Below are positions 1 to 12,790 of a DNA stretch of 64,000 nucleotides, piece by piece; position 1 is the stretch's first letter; the number at the start of each line of letters is the position of its first letter. A program made the position numbers and the translations under genes. This DNA comes from Sabellastarte sp. h YS-2021 (Eukaryota; Annelida; Polychaeta; Sabellida; Sabellidae), in the NCBI GenBank assembly GCA_964017235.1, contig OZ024928.1, forward strand, positions 80,719,566 through 80,783,565, given 5' to 3'. The notes beneath the pieces were generated by a model. That model was not told the origin of the DNA, did not search any database, and saw only the letters and a program-made list of their open reading frames with translations.

Positions 1-387
1 TATCAGAGAATGAATTTGTATTGGGCTGGCCCACTCGAGGGCCACTTTAATAATTTCAATTTCCGGGGTGTGGAGGCCCATGACCCCTCAAGTTGGAAAT
101 GTCAAGTATATATCACAATATTGCCAGTACGAAGCCCAAATTTAATTTCTTGCATATTCTAATAATTAATGAGGATATTTTAGGCACATTTGGAGCCTTA
201 CATGTCTGACCAGAAATTACTTCACCCAAATATTGTTGTAAAAATAGACAAAAATAGATGTAAATCAGCCCAAACCAGTACCAAATGTTGGTCTATAAGT
301 GTGAAATTTGGCCCGAAAATTACTTGCCACACACTAAATCTGATTGCATAGGTTTTAGGATTACATCTGGTATACCAGTGGTGTCCT
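1..387 (+). repeat. Partial monomer at the left window edge (copy 0)
   Basis: This is the last 387 bases of a monomer that begins outside the window. It has an extra TA dinucleotide in the tatata run at 107-112, where nearly all other copies have tata. It also has gccagtacg near 124 and the gcccgaaaa state near 312. Only copy 16 (10529-11207) shares this combination. The array therefore continues to the left. Confidence 0.9.
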
Positions 388-3300
388 ATGTGTCATATGT
401 GGTCCAGGAAGGCCAAAATACAGCCACAGATGGCTGTATCAGGAAATGCTGATATATTCTCAATTAAGGTAGATTCAAGGTTGAAAACCATATTGTTTCC
501 TACAGGAGTCGCCCCTGAAATGAATTTTAATAGTGTGTTCTTTGAGAAATTCATATCTAGCCCAAAGTGCAGGTTCAGGGAGTGTAGTTGGCGAGGGATT
601 CATAAAATGCCAGATCAGTCCAAACCATCCCTTAAAGTTGGTCAATCTGGCTGAAATTTTCACAGGAAACTCAGTTTATATCAGAGAATGAATTTGTATT
701 GGGCTGGCCCACTCGAGGGCCACTTTGATAATTTCAATTTCCGGGGTGTGGAGGCCCATGACCCCTCAAGTTGGAAATGTCAAGTATATCACAATATTGC
801 CAATACGAAGCCCAAATTTAACTTCTTGCATATTCTAATAATTAATGAGGATATTTTAGGCACATTTGGAGCATTACATGTCTGACCAGAAATTACTTCA
901 CCCAAATATTGTTGTAAAAATAGACAAAAATAGATGTAAATCAGCCCAAACCAGTACCAAATGTTGGTCTATAAGTGTGAAATTTGGCCCGAAAATTACT
1001 TGCCACACACTAAATCTGATTGCATAGGTTTTAGGATTACATCTGGTATACCAGTGGTGTCCTATGTGTCATATGTGGTCCAGGAAGGCCAAAATACAGC
1101 CACAGATGGCTGTATCAGGAAATGCTGATATATTCTCAATTAAGGTAGATTCAAGGTTGAAAACCATATTGTTTCCCACAGGAGTCGCCCCTGAAATGAA
1201 TTTTAATAGTGTGTTCTTTGAGAAATTCATATCTAGCCCAAAGTGCAGGTTCAGGGAGTGTAGTTGGCGAGGGATTCATAAAATGCCAGATCAGTCCAAA
1301 CCATCCCTTAAAGTTGGTCAATCTGGCTGAAATTTTCACAGGAAACTCAGTTTATATCAGAGAATGAATTTGTATTGGGCTGGCCCACTCGAGGGCCACT
1401 TTAATAATTTCAATTTCCGGGGTGTGGAGGCCCATGACCCCTCAAGTTGGAAATGTCAAGTATATCACAATATTGCCAATATGAAGCCCCAATTTAATTT
1501 CTTGCATATTCTAATAATTAATGGCGATATTTTAGGCACATTTGGAGCATTACATGTCTGACCAGAAATTACTTCACCCAAATATTGTTGTAAAAATAGA
1601 CAAAAATAGATGTAAATCAGCCCAAACCAGTACCAAATGTTGGTCTATAAGTGTGAAATTTGGCCCAAAAATTACTTGCCACACACTAAATCTGATTGCA
1701 TAGGTTTTAGGATTACATCTGGTATACCAGTGGTGTCCTATGTGTCATGTGGTCCAGGAAGGCCAAAATACAGCCACAGATGGCTGTATCAGGAAATGCT
1801 GATATATTCTCAATTAAGGTAGATTCAAGGTTGAAAACCATATTGTTTCCTACAGGAGTCGCCCCTGAAATGAATTTTAATAGTGTGTTCTTTGAGAAAT
1901 TCATATCTAGCCCAAAGTGCAGGTTCAGGGAGTGTAGTTGGCGAGGGATTCATAAAATGCCAGATCAGTCCAAACCATCCCTTAAAGTTGGTCAATCTGG
2001 CTGAAATTTTCACAGGAAACTCAGTTTATATCAGAGAATGAATTTGTATTGGGCTGGCCCACTCGAGGGCCACTTTAATAATTTCAATTTCCGGGGTGTG
2101 GAGGCCCATGACCCCTCAAGTTGGAAATGTCAAGTATATCACAATATTGCCAATACGAAGCCCAAATTTAACTTCTTGCATATTCTAATAATTAATGAGG
2201 ATATTTTAGGCACATTTGGAGCATTACATGTCTGACCAGAAATTACTTCACCCAAATATTGTTGTAAAAATAGACAAAAATAGATGTAAATCAGCCCAAA
2301 CCAGTACCAAATGTTGGTCTATAAGTGTGAAATTTGGCCCAAAAATTACTTGCCACACACTAAATCTGATTGCATAGGTTTTAGGATTACATCTGGTATA
2401 CCAATGGTGTCCTATGTGTCATATGTGGTCCAGGAAGGCCAAAATACAGCCACAGATGGCTGTATCAGGAAATGCTGATATATTCTCAATTAAGGTAGAT
2501 TCAAGGTTGAAAACCATATTGTTTCCTTCAGGAGTCGCCCCTGAAATGAATTTTAATAGTGTGTTCTTTGAGAAATTCATATCTAGCCCAAAGTGCAGGT
2601 TCAGGGAGTGTAGTTGGCGAGGGATTCATAAAATGCCAGATCAGTCCAAACCATCCCTTAAAGTTGGGTCAATCTGGCTGAAATTTTCACAGGAAACTCA
2701 GTTTATATCAGAGAATGAATTTGTATTGGGCTGGCCCACTCGAGGGCCACTTTAATAATTTCAATTTCCGGGGTGTGGAGGCCCATGACCCCTCAAGTTG
2801 GAAATGTCAAGTATATCACAATATTGCCAGTACGAAGCCCAAATTTAATTTCTTGCATATTCTAATAATTAATGAGGATATTTTAGGCACATTTGGAGCC
2901 TTACATGTCTGACCAGAAATTACTTCACCCAAATATTGTTGTAAAAATAGACAAAAATAGATGTAAATCAGCCCAAACCAGTACCAAATGTTGGTCTATA
3001 AGTGTGAAATTTGGCCCAAAAATTACTTGCCACACACTAAATCTGATTGCATAGGTTTTAGGATTACATCTGGTATACCAGTGGTGTCCTATGTGTCATA
3101 TGTGGTCCAGGAAGACCAAAATACAGCCACAGATGGCTGTATCAGGAAATGCTGATATATTCTCAATTAAGGTAGATTCAAGGTTGAAAACCATATTGTT
3201 TCCTACAGGAGTCGCCCCTGAAATGAATTTTAATAGTGTGTTCTTTGAGAAATTCATATCTAGCCCAAAGTGCAGGTTCAGGGAGTGTAGTTGGCGAGGG

Positions 3301-3766
3301 ATTCATAAAATGCCAGATCAGTCCAAACCATCCCTTAAAGTTGGTCAATCTGGCTGAAATTTTCACAGGAAACTCAGTTTATATCAGAGAATGAATTTGT
3401 ATTGGGCTGGCCCACTCGAGGGCCACTTTAATAATTTCAATTTCCGGGGTGTGGAGGCCCATGACCCCTCAAGTTGGAAATGTCAAGTATATCACAATAT
3501 TGCCAATACGAAGCCCAAATTTAACTTCTTGCATATTCTAATAATTAATGAGGATATTTTAGGCACATTTGGGGCATTACATGTCTGACCAGAAATTACT
3601 TCACCCAAATATTGTTGTAAAAATAGACAAAAATAGATGTAAATCAGCCCAAACCAGTACCAAATGTTGGTCTATAAGTGTGAAATTTGGCCCAAAAATT
3701 ACTTGCCACACACTAAATCTGATTGCATAGGTTTTAGGATTACATCTGGTATACCAGTGGTGTCCT
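388..3766 (+). repeat. Alternating (two-monomer) variant pattern, copies 1-5
   Basis: Copies 1, 3 and 5 carry the rare C in aacttcttg (822, 2172, 3525) together with gcattac just downstream (873, 2223, 3576). Copies 2 and 4 lack the C. Spacing of the C is 1350 and 1353 bp, two monomers each; the short interval reflects the 2-bp deletion in copy 3. This suggests a local dimeric amplification unit, now partly eroded. Only three markers support it. Confidence 0.5.
1740..2413 (+). repeat. Shortened 674-bp monomer (copy 3)
   Basis: Near 1747 the usual tgtcatatgtgg reads tgtcatgtgg, a loss of two bases in an alternating AT/TG context. This is compatible with slippage. The rest of the monomer is of the 676 type. 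It is the only copy in the window with this deletion, so it can act as a physical landmark. Confidence 0.85.
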
Positions 3767-5795
3767 ATGTGTCATATGTGGTCCAAGAAGGCCAAAATAC
3801 AGCCACAGATGGCTGTATCAGGAAATGCTAATATATTCTCAATTAAGGTAGATTCAAGGTTGAAAACCATATTGTTTCCTACAGGAGTCGCCCCTGAAAT
3901 GAATTTTAATAGTGTGTTCTTTGAGAAATTCATATCTAGCCCAAAGTGCAAGTTCAGGGAGTGTAGTTGGCGAGGGATTCATAAAATGCCAGATCAGTCC
4001 AAACCATCCCTTAAAGTTGGGTCAATCTGGCTGAAATTTTCACAGGAAACTCAGTTTATATCAGAGAATGAATTTGTATTGGGCTGGCCCACTCGAGGGC
4101 CACTTTAATAATTTCAATTTCCGGGGTGTGGAGGCCCATGACCCCTCAAGTTGGAAATGTCAAGTATATCACAATATTGCCAGTACGAAGCCCAAATTTA
4201 ATTTCTTGCATATTCTAATAATTAATGAGGATATTTTAGGCACATTTGGAGCCTTACATGTCTGACCAGAAATTACTTCACCCAAATATTGTTGTAAAAA
4301 TAGACAAAAATAGATGTAAATCAGCCCAAACCAGTACCAAATGTTGGTCTATAAGTGTGAAATTTGGCCCAAAAATTACTTGCCACACACTAAATCTGAT
4401 TGCATAGGTTTTAGGATTACATCTGGTATACCAGTGGTGTCCTATGTGTCATATGTGGTCCAGGAAGGCCAAAATACAGCCACAGATGGCTGTATCAGGA
4501 AATGCTGATATATTCTCAATTAAGGTAGATTCAAGGTTGAAAACCATATTGTTTCCTACAGGAGTCGCCCCTGAAATGAATTTTAATAGTGTGTTCTTTG
4601 AGAAATTCATATCTAGCCCAAAGTGCAGGTTCAGGGAGTGTAGTTGGCGAGGGATTCATAAAATGCCAGATCAGTCCAAACCATCCCTTAAAGTTGGTCA
4701 ATCTGGCTGAAATTTTCACAGGAAACTCAGTTTATATCAGAGAATAAATTTGTATTGGGCTGGCCCACTCGAGGGCCACTTTAATAATTTCAATTTCCGG
4801 GGTGTGGAGGCCCATGACCCCTCAAGTTGGAAATGTCAAGTATATCACAATATTGCCAATACGAAGCCCAAATTTAATTTCTTGCATATTCTAATAATTA
4901 ATGAGGATATTTTAGGCACATTTGGAGCCTTACATGTCTGACCAGAAATTACTTCACCCAAATATTGTTGTAAAAATAGACAAAAATAGATGTAAATCAG
5001 CCCAAACCAGTACCAAATGTTGGTCTATAAGTGTGAAATTTGGCCCAAAAATTACTTGCCACACACTAAATCTGATTGCATAGGTTTTAGGATTACATCT
5101 GGTATACCAGTGGTGTCCTATGTGTCATATGTGGTCCAGGAAGGCCAAAATACAGCCACAGATGGCTGTATCAGGAAATGCTGATATATTCTCAATTAAG
5201 GTAGATTCAAGGTTGAAAACCATATTGTTTCCTTCAGGAGTCGCCCCTGAAATGAATTTTAATAGTGTGTTCTTTGAGAAATTCATATCTAGCCCAAAGT
5301 GCAGGTTCAGGGAGTGTAGTTGGCGAGGGATTCATAAAATGCCAGATGAGCCCAAACCATCCCTTAAAGTTGGTCAATCTGGCTGAAATTTTCACAGGAA
5401 ACTCAGTTTATATCAGAGAATGAATTTGTATTGGGCTGGCCCACTCGAGGGCCACTTTAATAATTTCAATTTCCGGGGTGTGGAGGCCCATGACCCCTCA
5501 AGTTGGAAATGTCAAGTATATCACAATATTGCCAGTACGAAGCCCAAATTTAATTTCTTGCATATTCTAATAATTAATGAGGATATTTTAGGCACATTTG
5601 GAGCCTTACATGTCTGACCAGAAATTACTTCACCCAAATATTGTTGTAAAAATAGACAAAAATAGATGTAAATCAGCCCAAACCAGTACCAAATGTTGGT
5701 CTATAAGTGTGAAATTTGGCCCAAAAATTACTTGCCACACACTAAATCTGATTGCATAGGTTTTAGGATTACATCTGGTATACCAGTGGTGTCCT
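3767..5795 (+). repeat. Three-monomer higher-order block, first copy (2029 bp)
   Basis: Monomers of 677, 676 and 676 bp (copies 6, 7, 8). Diagnostic bases are A at 3786 (gtccaagaag), A at 3830 (gctaatat), A at 4746 (gaataaatt) and G at 5348 (agatgagccc). All four recur exactly 2029 bp downstream in the next block. The flanking monomers, copies 5 and 12, lack these states, so the block is a discrete duplicated unit. Its left edge falls between the private G near 3573 and the A at 3786. Confidence 0.85.
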
Positions 5796-7824
5796 ATGTG
5801 TCATATGTGGTCCAAGAAGGCCAAAATACAGCCACAGATGGCTGTATCAGGAAATGCTAATATATTCTCAATTAAGGTAGATTCAAGGTTGAAAACCATA
5901 TTGTTTCCTACAGGAGTCGCCCCTGAAATGAATTTTAATAGTGTGTTCTTTGAGAAATTCATATCTAGCCCAAAGTGCAAGTTCAGGGAGTGTAGTTGGC
6001 GAGGGATTCATAAAATGCCAGATCAGTCCAAACCATCCCTTAAAGTTGGGTCAATCTGGCTGAAATTTTCACAGGAAACTCAGTTTATATCAGAGAATGA
6101 ATTTGTATTGGGCTGGCCCACTCGAGGGCCACTTTAATAATTTCAATTTCCGGGGTGTGGAGGCCCATGACCCCTCAAGTTGGAAATGTCAAGTATATCA
6201 CAATATTGCCAGTACGAAGCCCAAATTTAATTTCTTGCATATTCTAATAATTAATGAGGATATTTTAGGCACATTTGGAGCCTTACATGTCTGACCAGAA
6301 ATTACTTCACCCAAATATTGTTGTAAAAATAGACAAAAATAGATGTAAATCAGCCCAAACCAGTACCAAATGTTGGTCTATAAGTGTGAAATTTGGCCCA
6401 AAAATTACTTGCCACACACTAAATCTGATTGCATAGGTTTTAGGATTACATCTGGTATACCAGTGGTGTCCTATGTGTCATATGTGGTCCAGGAAGGCCA
6501 AAATACAGCCACAGATGGCTGTATCAGGAAATGCTGATATATTCTCAATTAAGGTAGATTCAAGGTTGAAAACCATATTGTTTCCTACAGGAGTCGCCCC
6601 TGAAATGAATTTTAATAGTGTGTTCTTTGAGAAATTCATATCTAGCCCAAAGTGCAGGTTCAGGGAGTGTAGTTGGCGAGGGATTCATAAAATGCCAGAT
6701 CAGTCCAAACCATCCCTTAAAGTTGGTCAATCTGGCTGAAATTTTCACAGGAAACTCAGTTTATATCAGAGAATAAATTTGTATTGGGCTGGCCCACTCG
6801 AGCGCCACTTTAATAATTTCAATTTCCGGGGTGTGGAGGCCCATGACCCCTCAAGTTGGAAATGTCAAGTATATCACAATATTGCCAATACGAAGCCCAA
6901 ATTTAATTTCTTGCATATTCTAATAATTAATGAGGATATTTTAGGCACATTTGGAGCCTTACATGTCTGACCAGAAATTACTTCACCCAAATATTGTTGT
7001 AAAAATAGACAAAAATAGATGTAAATCAGCCCAAACCAGTACCAAATGTTGGTCTATAAGTGTGAAATTTGGCCCAAAAATTACTTGCCACACACTAAAT
7101 CTGATTGCATAGGTTTTAGGATTACATCTGGTATACCAGTGGTGTCCTATGTGTCATATGTGGTCCAGGAAGGCCAAAATACAGCCACAGATGGCTGTAT
7201 CAGGAAATGCTGATATATTCTCAATTAAGGTAGATTCAAGGTTGAAAACCATATTGTTTCCTTCAGGAGTCGCCCCTGAAATGAATTTTAATAGTGTGTT
7301 CTTTGAGAAATTCATATCTAGCCCAAAGTGCAGGTTCAGGGAGTGTAGTTGGCGAGGGATTCATAAAATGCCAGATGAGCCCAAACCATCCCTTAAAGTT
7401 GGTCAATCTGGCTGAAATTTTCACAGGAAACTCAGTTTATATCAGAGAATGAATTTGTATTGGGCTGGCCCACTCGAGGGCCACTTTAATAATTTCAATT
7501 TCCGGGGTGTGGAGGCCCATGACCCCTCAAGTTGGAAATGTCAAGTATATCACAATATTGCCAGTACGAAGCCCAAATTTAATTTCTTGCATATTCTAAT
7601 AATTAATGAGGATATTTTAGGCACATTTGGAGCCTTACATGTCTGACCAGAAATTACTTCACCCAAATATTGTTGTAAAAATAGACAAAAATAGATGTAA
7701 ATCAGCCCAAACCAGTACCAAATGTTGGTCTATAAGTGTGAAATTTGGCCCAAAAATTACTTGCCACACACTAAATCTGATTGCATAGGTTTTAGGATTA
7801 CATCTGGTATACCAGTGGTGTCCT
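5796..7824 (+). repeat. Three-monomer higher-order block, second copy (2029 bp)
   Basis: Copies 9, 10 and 11 repeat the diagnostic bases of the preceding block at 5815, 5859, 6775 and 7377, each exactly 2029 bp from its partner. The only difference I found is C at 6803 (ctcgagcgcc instead of ctcgagggcc), presumably a mutation after duplication. The following monomer at 7825 returns to gtccaggaag, which marks the right edge. Confidence 0.85.
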
Positions 7825-8500
7825 ATGTGTCATATGTGGTCCAGGAAGGCCAAAATACAGCCACAGATGGCTGTATCAGGAAATGCTGATATATTCTCAA
7901 TTAAGGTAGATTCAAGGTTGAAAACCATATTGTTTCCTACAGGAGTCGCCCCTGAAATGAATTTTAATAGTGTGTTCTTTGAGAAATTCATATCTAGCCC
8001 AAAGTGCAGGTTCAGGGAGTGTAGTTGGCGAGGGATTCATAAAATGCCAGATCAGTCCAAACCATCCCTTAAAGTTGGTCAATCTGGCTGAAATTTTCAC
8101 AGGAAACTCAGTTTATATCAGAGAATGAATTTGTATTGGGCTGGCCCACTCGAGGGCCACTTTAATAATTTCAATTTCCGGGGTGTGGAGGCCCATGACC
8201 CCTCAAGTTGGAAATGTCAAGTATATCACAATATTGCCAGTACGAAGCCCAAATTTAATTTCTTGCATATTCTAATAATTAATGAGGATATTTTAGGCAC
8301 ATTTGGAGCCTTACATGTCTGACCAGAAATTACTTCACCCAAATATTGTTGTAAAAATAGACAAAAATAGATGTAAATCAGCCCAAACCAGTACCAAATG
8401 TTGGTCTATAAGTGTGAAATTTGGCCCAAAAATTACTTGCCACACACTAAATCTGATTGCATAGGTTTTAGGATTACATCTGGTATACCAGTGGTGTCCT

Positions 8501-10083
8501 ATGTGTCATATGTGGTCCAGGAAGGCCAAAATACAGCCACAGATGGCTGTATCAGGAAATGCTGATATATTCTCAATTAAGGTAGATTCAAGGTTGAAAA
8601 CCATATTGTTTCCTACAGGAGTCGCCCCTGAAATGAATTTTAATAGTGTGTTCTTTGAGAAATTCATATCTAGCCCAAAGTGCAGGTTCAGGGAGTGTAG
8701 TTGGCGAGGGATTCATAAAATGCCAGATCAGTCCAAACCATCCCTTAAAGTTGGTCAATCTGGCTGAAATTTTCACAGGAAACTCAGTTTATATCAGAGA
8801 ATGAATTTGTATTGGGCTGGCCCACTCGAGGGCCACTTTAATAATTTCAATTTCCGGGGTGTGGAGGCCCATGACCCCTCAAGTTGGAAATGTCAAGTAT
8901 ATCACAATATTGCCAATATGAAGCCCAAATTTAATTTCTTGCATATTCTAATAATTAATGGGGATATTTTAGGCACATTTGGAGCATTACATGTCTGACC
9001 AGAAATTACTTCACCCAAATATTGTTGTAAAAATAGACAAAAATAGATGTAAATCAGCCCAAACCAGTACCAAATGTTGGTCTATAAGTGTGAAATTTGG
9101 CCCAAAAATTACTTGCCACACACTAAATCTGATTGCATAGGTTTTAGGATTACATCTGGTATACCAGTGGTGTCCTATGTGTCATATGTGGTCCAGGAAG
9201 GCCAAAATACAGCCACAGATGGCTGTATCAGGAAATGCTGATATATTCTCAATTAAGGTAGATTCAAGGTTGAAAACCATATTGTTTTCTACAGGAGTCG
9301 CCCCTGAAATGAATTTTAATAGTGTGTTCTTTGAGAAATTCATATCTAGCCCAAAGTGCAGGTTCAGGGAGTGTAGTTGGCGAGGGATTCATAAAATGCC
9401 AGATCAGTCCAAACCATCCCTTAAAGTTGGTCAATCTGGCTGAAATTTTCACAGGAAACTCAGTTTATATCAGAGAATGAATTTGTATTGGGCTGGCCCA
9501 CTCGAGGGCCACTTTAATAATTTCAATTTCCGGGGTGTGGAGGCCCATGACCCCTCAAGTTGGAAATGTCAAGTATATCACAATATTGCCAATACGAAGC
9601 CCAAATTTAATTTCTTGCATATTCTAATAATTAATGAGGATATTTTAGGCACATTTGGAGCCTTACATGTCTGACCAGAAATTACTTCACCCAAATATTG
9701 TTGTAAAAATAGACAAAAATAGATGTAAATCAGCCCAAACCAGTACCAAATGTTGGTCTATAAGTGTGAAATTTGGCCCAAAAATTACTTGCCACACACT
9801 AAATCTGATTGCATAGGTTTTAGGATTACATCTGGTATACCAGTGGTGTCCTATGTGTCATATGTGGTCCAGGAAGGCCAAAATACAGCCACAGATGGCT
9901 GTATCAGGAAATGCTGATATATTCTCAATTAAGGTAGATTCAAGGTTGAAAACCATATTGTTTCCTTCAGGAGTCGCCCCTGAAATGAATTTTAATAGTG
10001 TGTTCTTTGAGAAATTCATATCTAGCCCAAAGTGCAGGTTCAGGGAGTGTAGTTGGCGAGGGATTCATAAAATGCCAGATCAG
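8501..10083 (+). repeat. Segment repeated at +2707 bp (first copy)
   Basis: Copies 13, 14 and the start of 15 show an ordered run of states. Copy 13 has gccaatatg with aatgggga and gcattac. Copy 14 has the unusual pairing of gttttctaca with catccctt and gttggtc. Copy 15 has gtttccttca. The same run recurs in copies 17, 18 and 19 at a distance of 2707 bp, four monomers. I did not compare every base. The exact ends are uncertain, but divergence starts at the T at 10084. Confidence 0.65.
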
Positions 10084-10528
10084 TCCAAACCATCCCTTAA
10101 AGTTGGTCAATCTGGCTGAAATTTTCACAGGAAACTCAGTTTATATCAGAGAATGAATTTGTATTGGGCTGGCCCACTCGAGGGCCACTTTAATAATTTC
10201 AATTTCCGGGGTGTGGAGGCCCATGACCCCTCAAGTTGGAAATGTCAAGTATATCACAACATTGCCAATATGAAGCCCCAATTTAATTTCTTGCATATTC
10301 TAATAATTAATGGGGATATTTTAGGCACATTTGGAGCATTACATGTCTGACCAGAAATTACTTCACCCAAATATTGTTGTAAAAATAGACAAAAATAGAT
10401 GTAAATCAGCCCAAACCAGTACCAAATGTTGGTCTATAAGTGTGAAATTTGGCCCAAAAATTACTTGCCACACACTAAATCTGATTGCATAGGTTTTAGG
10501 ATTACATCTGGTATACCAGTGGTGTCCT

Positions 10529-11207
10529 ATGTGTCATATGTGGTCCAGGAAGGCCAAAATACAGCCACAGATGGCTGTATCAGGAAATGCTGATATATTC
10601 TCAATTAAGGTAGATTCAAGGTTGAAAACCATATTGTTTCCTACAGGAGTCGCCCCTGAAATGAATTTTAATAGTGTGTTCTTTGAGAAATTCATATCTA
10701 GCCCAAAGTGCAGGTTCAGGGAGTGTAGTTGGCGAGGGATTCATAAAATGCCAGATCAGTCCAAACCATCCCTTAAAGTTGGGTCAATCTGGCTGAAATT
10801 TTCACAGGAAACTCAGTTTATATCAGAGAATGAATTTGTATTGGGCTGGCCCACTCGAGGGCCACTTTAATAATTTCAATTTCCGGGGTGTGGAGGCCCA
10901 TGACCCCTCAAGTTGGAAATGTCAAGTATATATCACAATATTGCCAGTACGAAGCCCAAATTTAATTTCTTGCATATTCTACTAATTAATGAGGATATTT
11001 TAGGCACATTTGGAGCCTTACATGTCTGACCAGAAATTACTTCACCCAAATATTGTTGTAAAAATAGACAAAAATAGATGTAAATCAGCCCAAACCAGTA
11101 CCAAATGTTGGTCTATAAGTGTGAAATTTGGCCCGAAAATTACTTGCCACACACTAAATCTGATTGCATAGGTTTTAGGATTACATCTGGTATACCAGTG
11201 GTGTCCT
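10529..11207 (+). repeat. 679-bp monomer with TA insertion (copy 16)
   Basis: The run gtatatatcac near 10926-10936 has one extra TA compared with the usual gtatatcac. The B-half end is the gttgggtc form. The sequence from 10821 onward matches the start of the window at an exact offset of 10820 bp, including the same TA expansion, gccagtacg and gcccgaaaa. The only early difference I see is C at 10982. This indicates copying between distant monomers, not an independent slippage. Confidence 0.8.
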
Positions 11208-12790
11208 ATGTGTCATATGTGGTCCAGGAAGGCCAAAATACAGCCACAGATGGCTGTATCAGGAAATGCTGATATATTCTCAATTAAGGTAGATTCAAGG
11301 TTGAAAACCATATTGTTTCCTACAGGAGTCGCCCCTGAAATGAATTTTAATAGTGTGTTCTTTGAGAAATTCATATCTAGCCCAAAGTGCAGGTTCAGGG
11401 AGTGTAGTTGGCGAGGGATTCATAAAATGCCAGATCAGTCCAAACCATCCCTTAAAGTTGGTCAATCTGGCTGAAATTTTCACAGGAAACTCAGTTTATA
11501 TCAGAGAATGAATTTGTATTGGGCTGGCCCACTCGAGGGCCACTTTAATAATTTCAATTTCCGGGGTGTGGAGGCCCATGACCCCTCAAGTTGGAAATGT
11601 CAAGTATATCACAATATTGCCAATATGAAGCCCAAATTTAATTTCTTGCATATTCTAATAATTAATGGGGATATTTTAGGCACATTTGGAGCATTACATG
11701 TCTGACCAGAAATTACTTCACCCAAATATTGTTGTAAAAATAGACAAAAATAGATGTAAATCAGCCCAAACCAGTACCAAATGTTGGTCTATAAGTGTGA
11801 AATTTGGCCCAAAAATTACTTGCCACACACTAAATCTGATTGCATAGGTTTTAGGATTACATCTGGTATACCAGTGGTGTCCTATGTGTCATATGTGGTC
11901 CAGGAAGGCCAAAATACAGCCACAGATGGCTGTATCAGGAAATGCTGATATATTCTCAATTAAGGTAGATTCAAGGTTGAAAACCATATTGTTTTCTACA
12001 GGAGTCGCCCCTGAAATGAATTTTAATAGTGTGTTCTTTGAGAAATTCATATCTAGCCCAAAGTGCAGGTTCAGGGAGTGTAGTTGGCGAGGGATTCATA
12101 AAATGCCAGATCAGTCCAAACCATCCCTTAAAGTTGGTCAATCTGGCTGAAATTTTCACAGGAAACTCAGTTTATATCAGAGAATGAATTTGTATTGGGC
12201 TGGCCCACTCGAGGGCCACTTTAATAATTTCAATTTCCGGGGTGTGGAGGCCCATGACCCCTCAAGTTGGAAATGTCAAGTATATCACAATATTGCCAAT
12301 ACGAAGCCCAAATTTAATTTCTTGCATATTCTAATAATTAATGAGGATATTTTAGGCACATTTGGAGCCTTACATGTCTGACCAGTAATTACTTCACCCA
12401 AATATTGTTGTAAAAATAGACAAAAATAGATGTAAATCAGCCCAAACCAGTACCAAATGTTGGTCTATAAGTGTGAAATTTGGCCCAAAAATTACTTGCC
12501 ACACACTAAATCTGATTGCATAGGTTTTAGGATTACATCTGGTATACCAGTGGTGTCCTATGTGTCATATGTGGTCCAGGAAGGCCAAAATACAGCCACA
12601 GATGGCTGTATCAGGAAATGCTGATATATTCTCAATTAAGGTAGATTCAAGGTTGAAAACCATATTGTTTCCTTCAGGAGTCGCCCCTGAAATGAATTTT
12701 AATAGTGTGTTCTTTGAGAAATTCATATCTAGCCCAAAGTGCAGGTTCAGGGAGTGTAGTTGGCGAGGGATTCATAAAATGCCAGATCAG
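11208..12790 (+). repeat. Segment repeated from -2707 bp (second copy)
   Basis: Copies 17, 18 and the start of 19 match 8501-10083 in the order of variant states. The pairing of gttttctaca with a 676-bp B-half end occurs only in copies 14 and 18. One internal difference is T at 12386 (accagtaatt). The match ends at C 12791, where this copy has cagcccaaacc and copy 15 has cagtccaaacc. Confidence 0.65.

Noticed and set aside
475-663. Minus-strand 62-codon open frame in the 676-bp monomers
   Set aside because: It is antisense shadow of the B half and is absent from nearly the whole core, because a few base changes and the extra G disrupt it.
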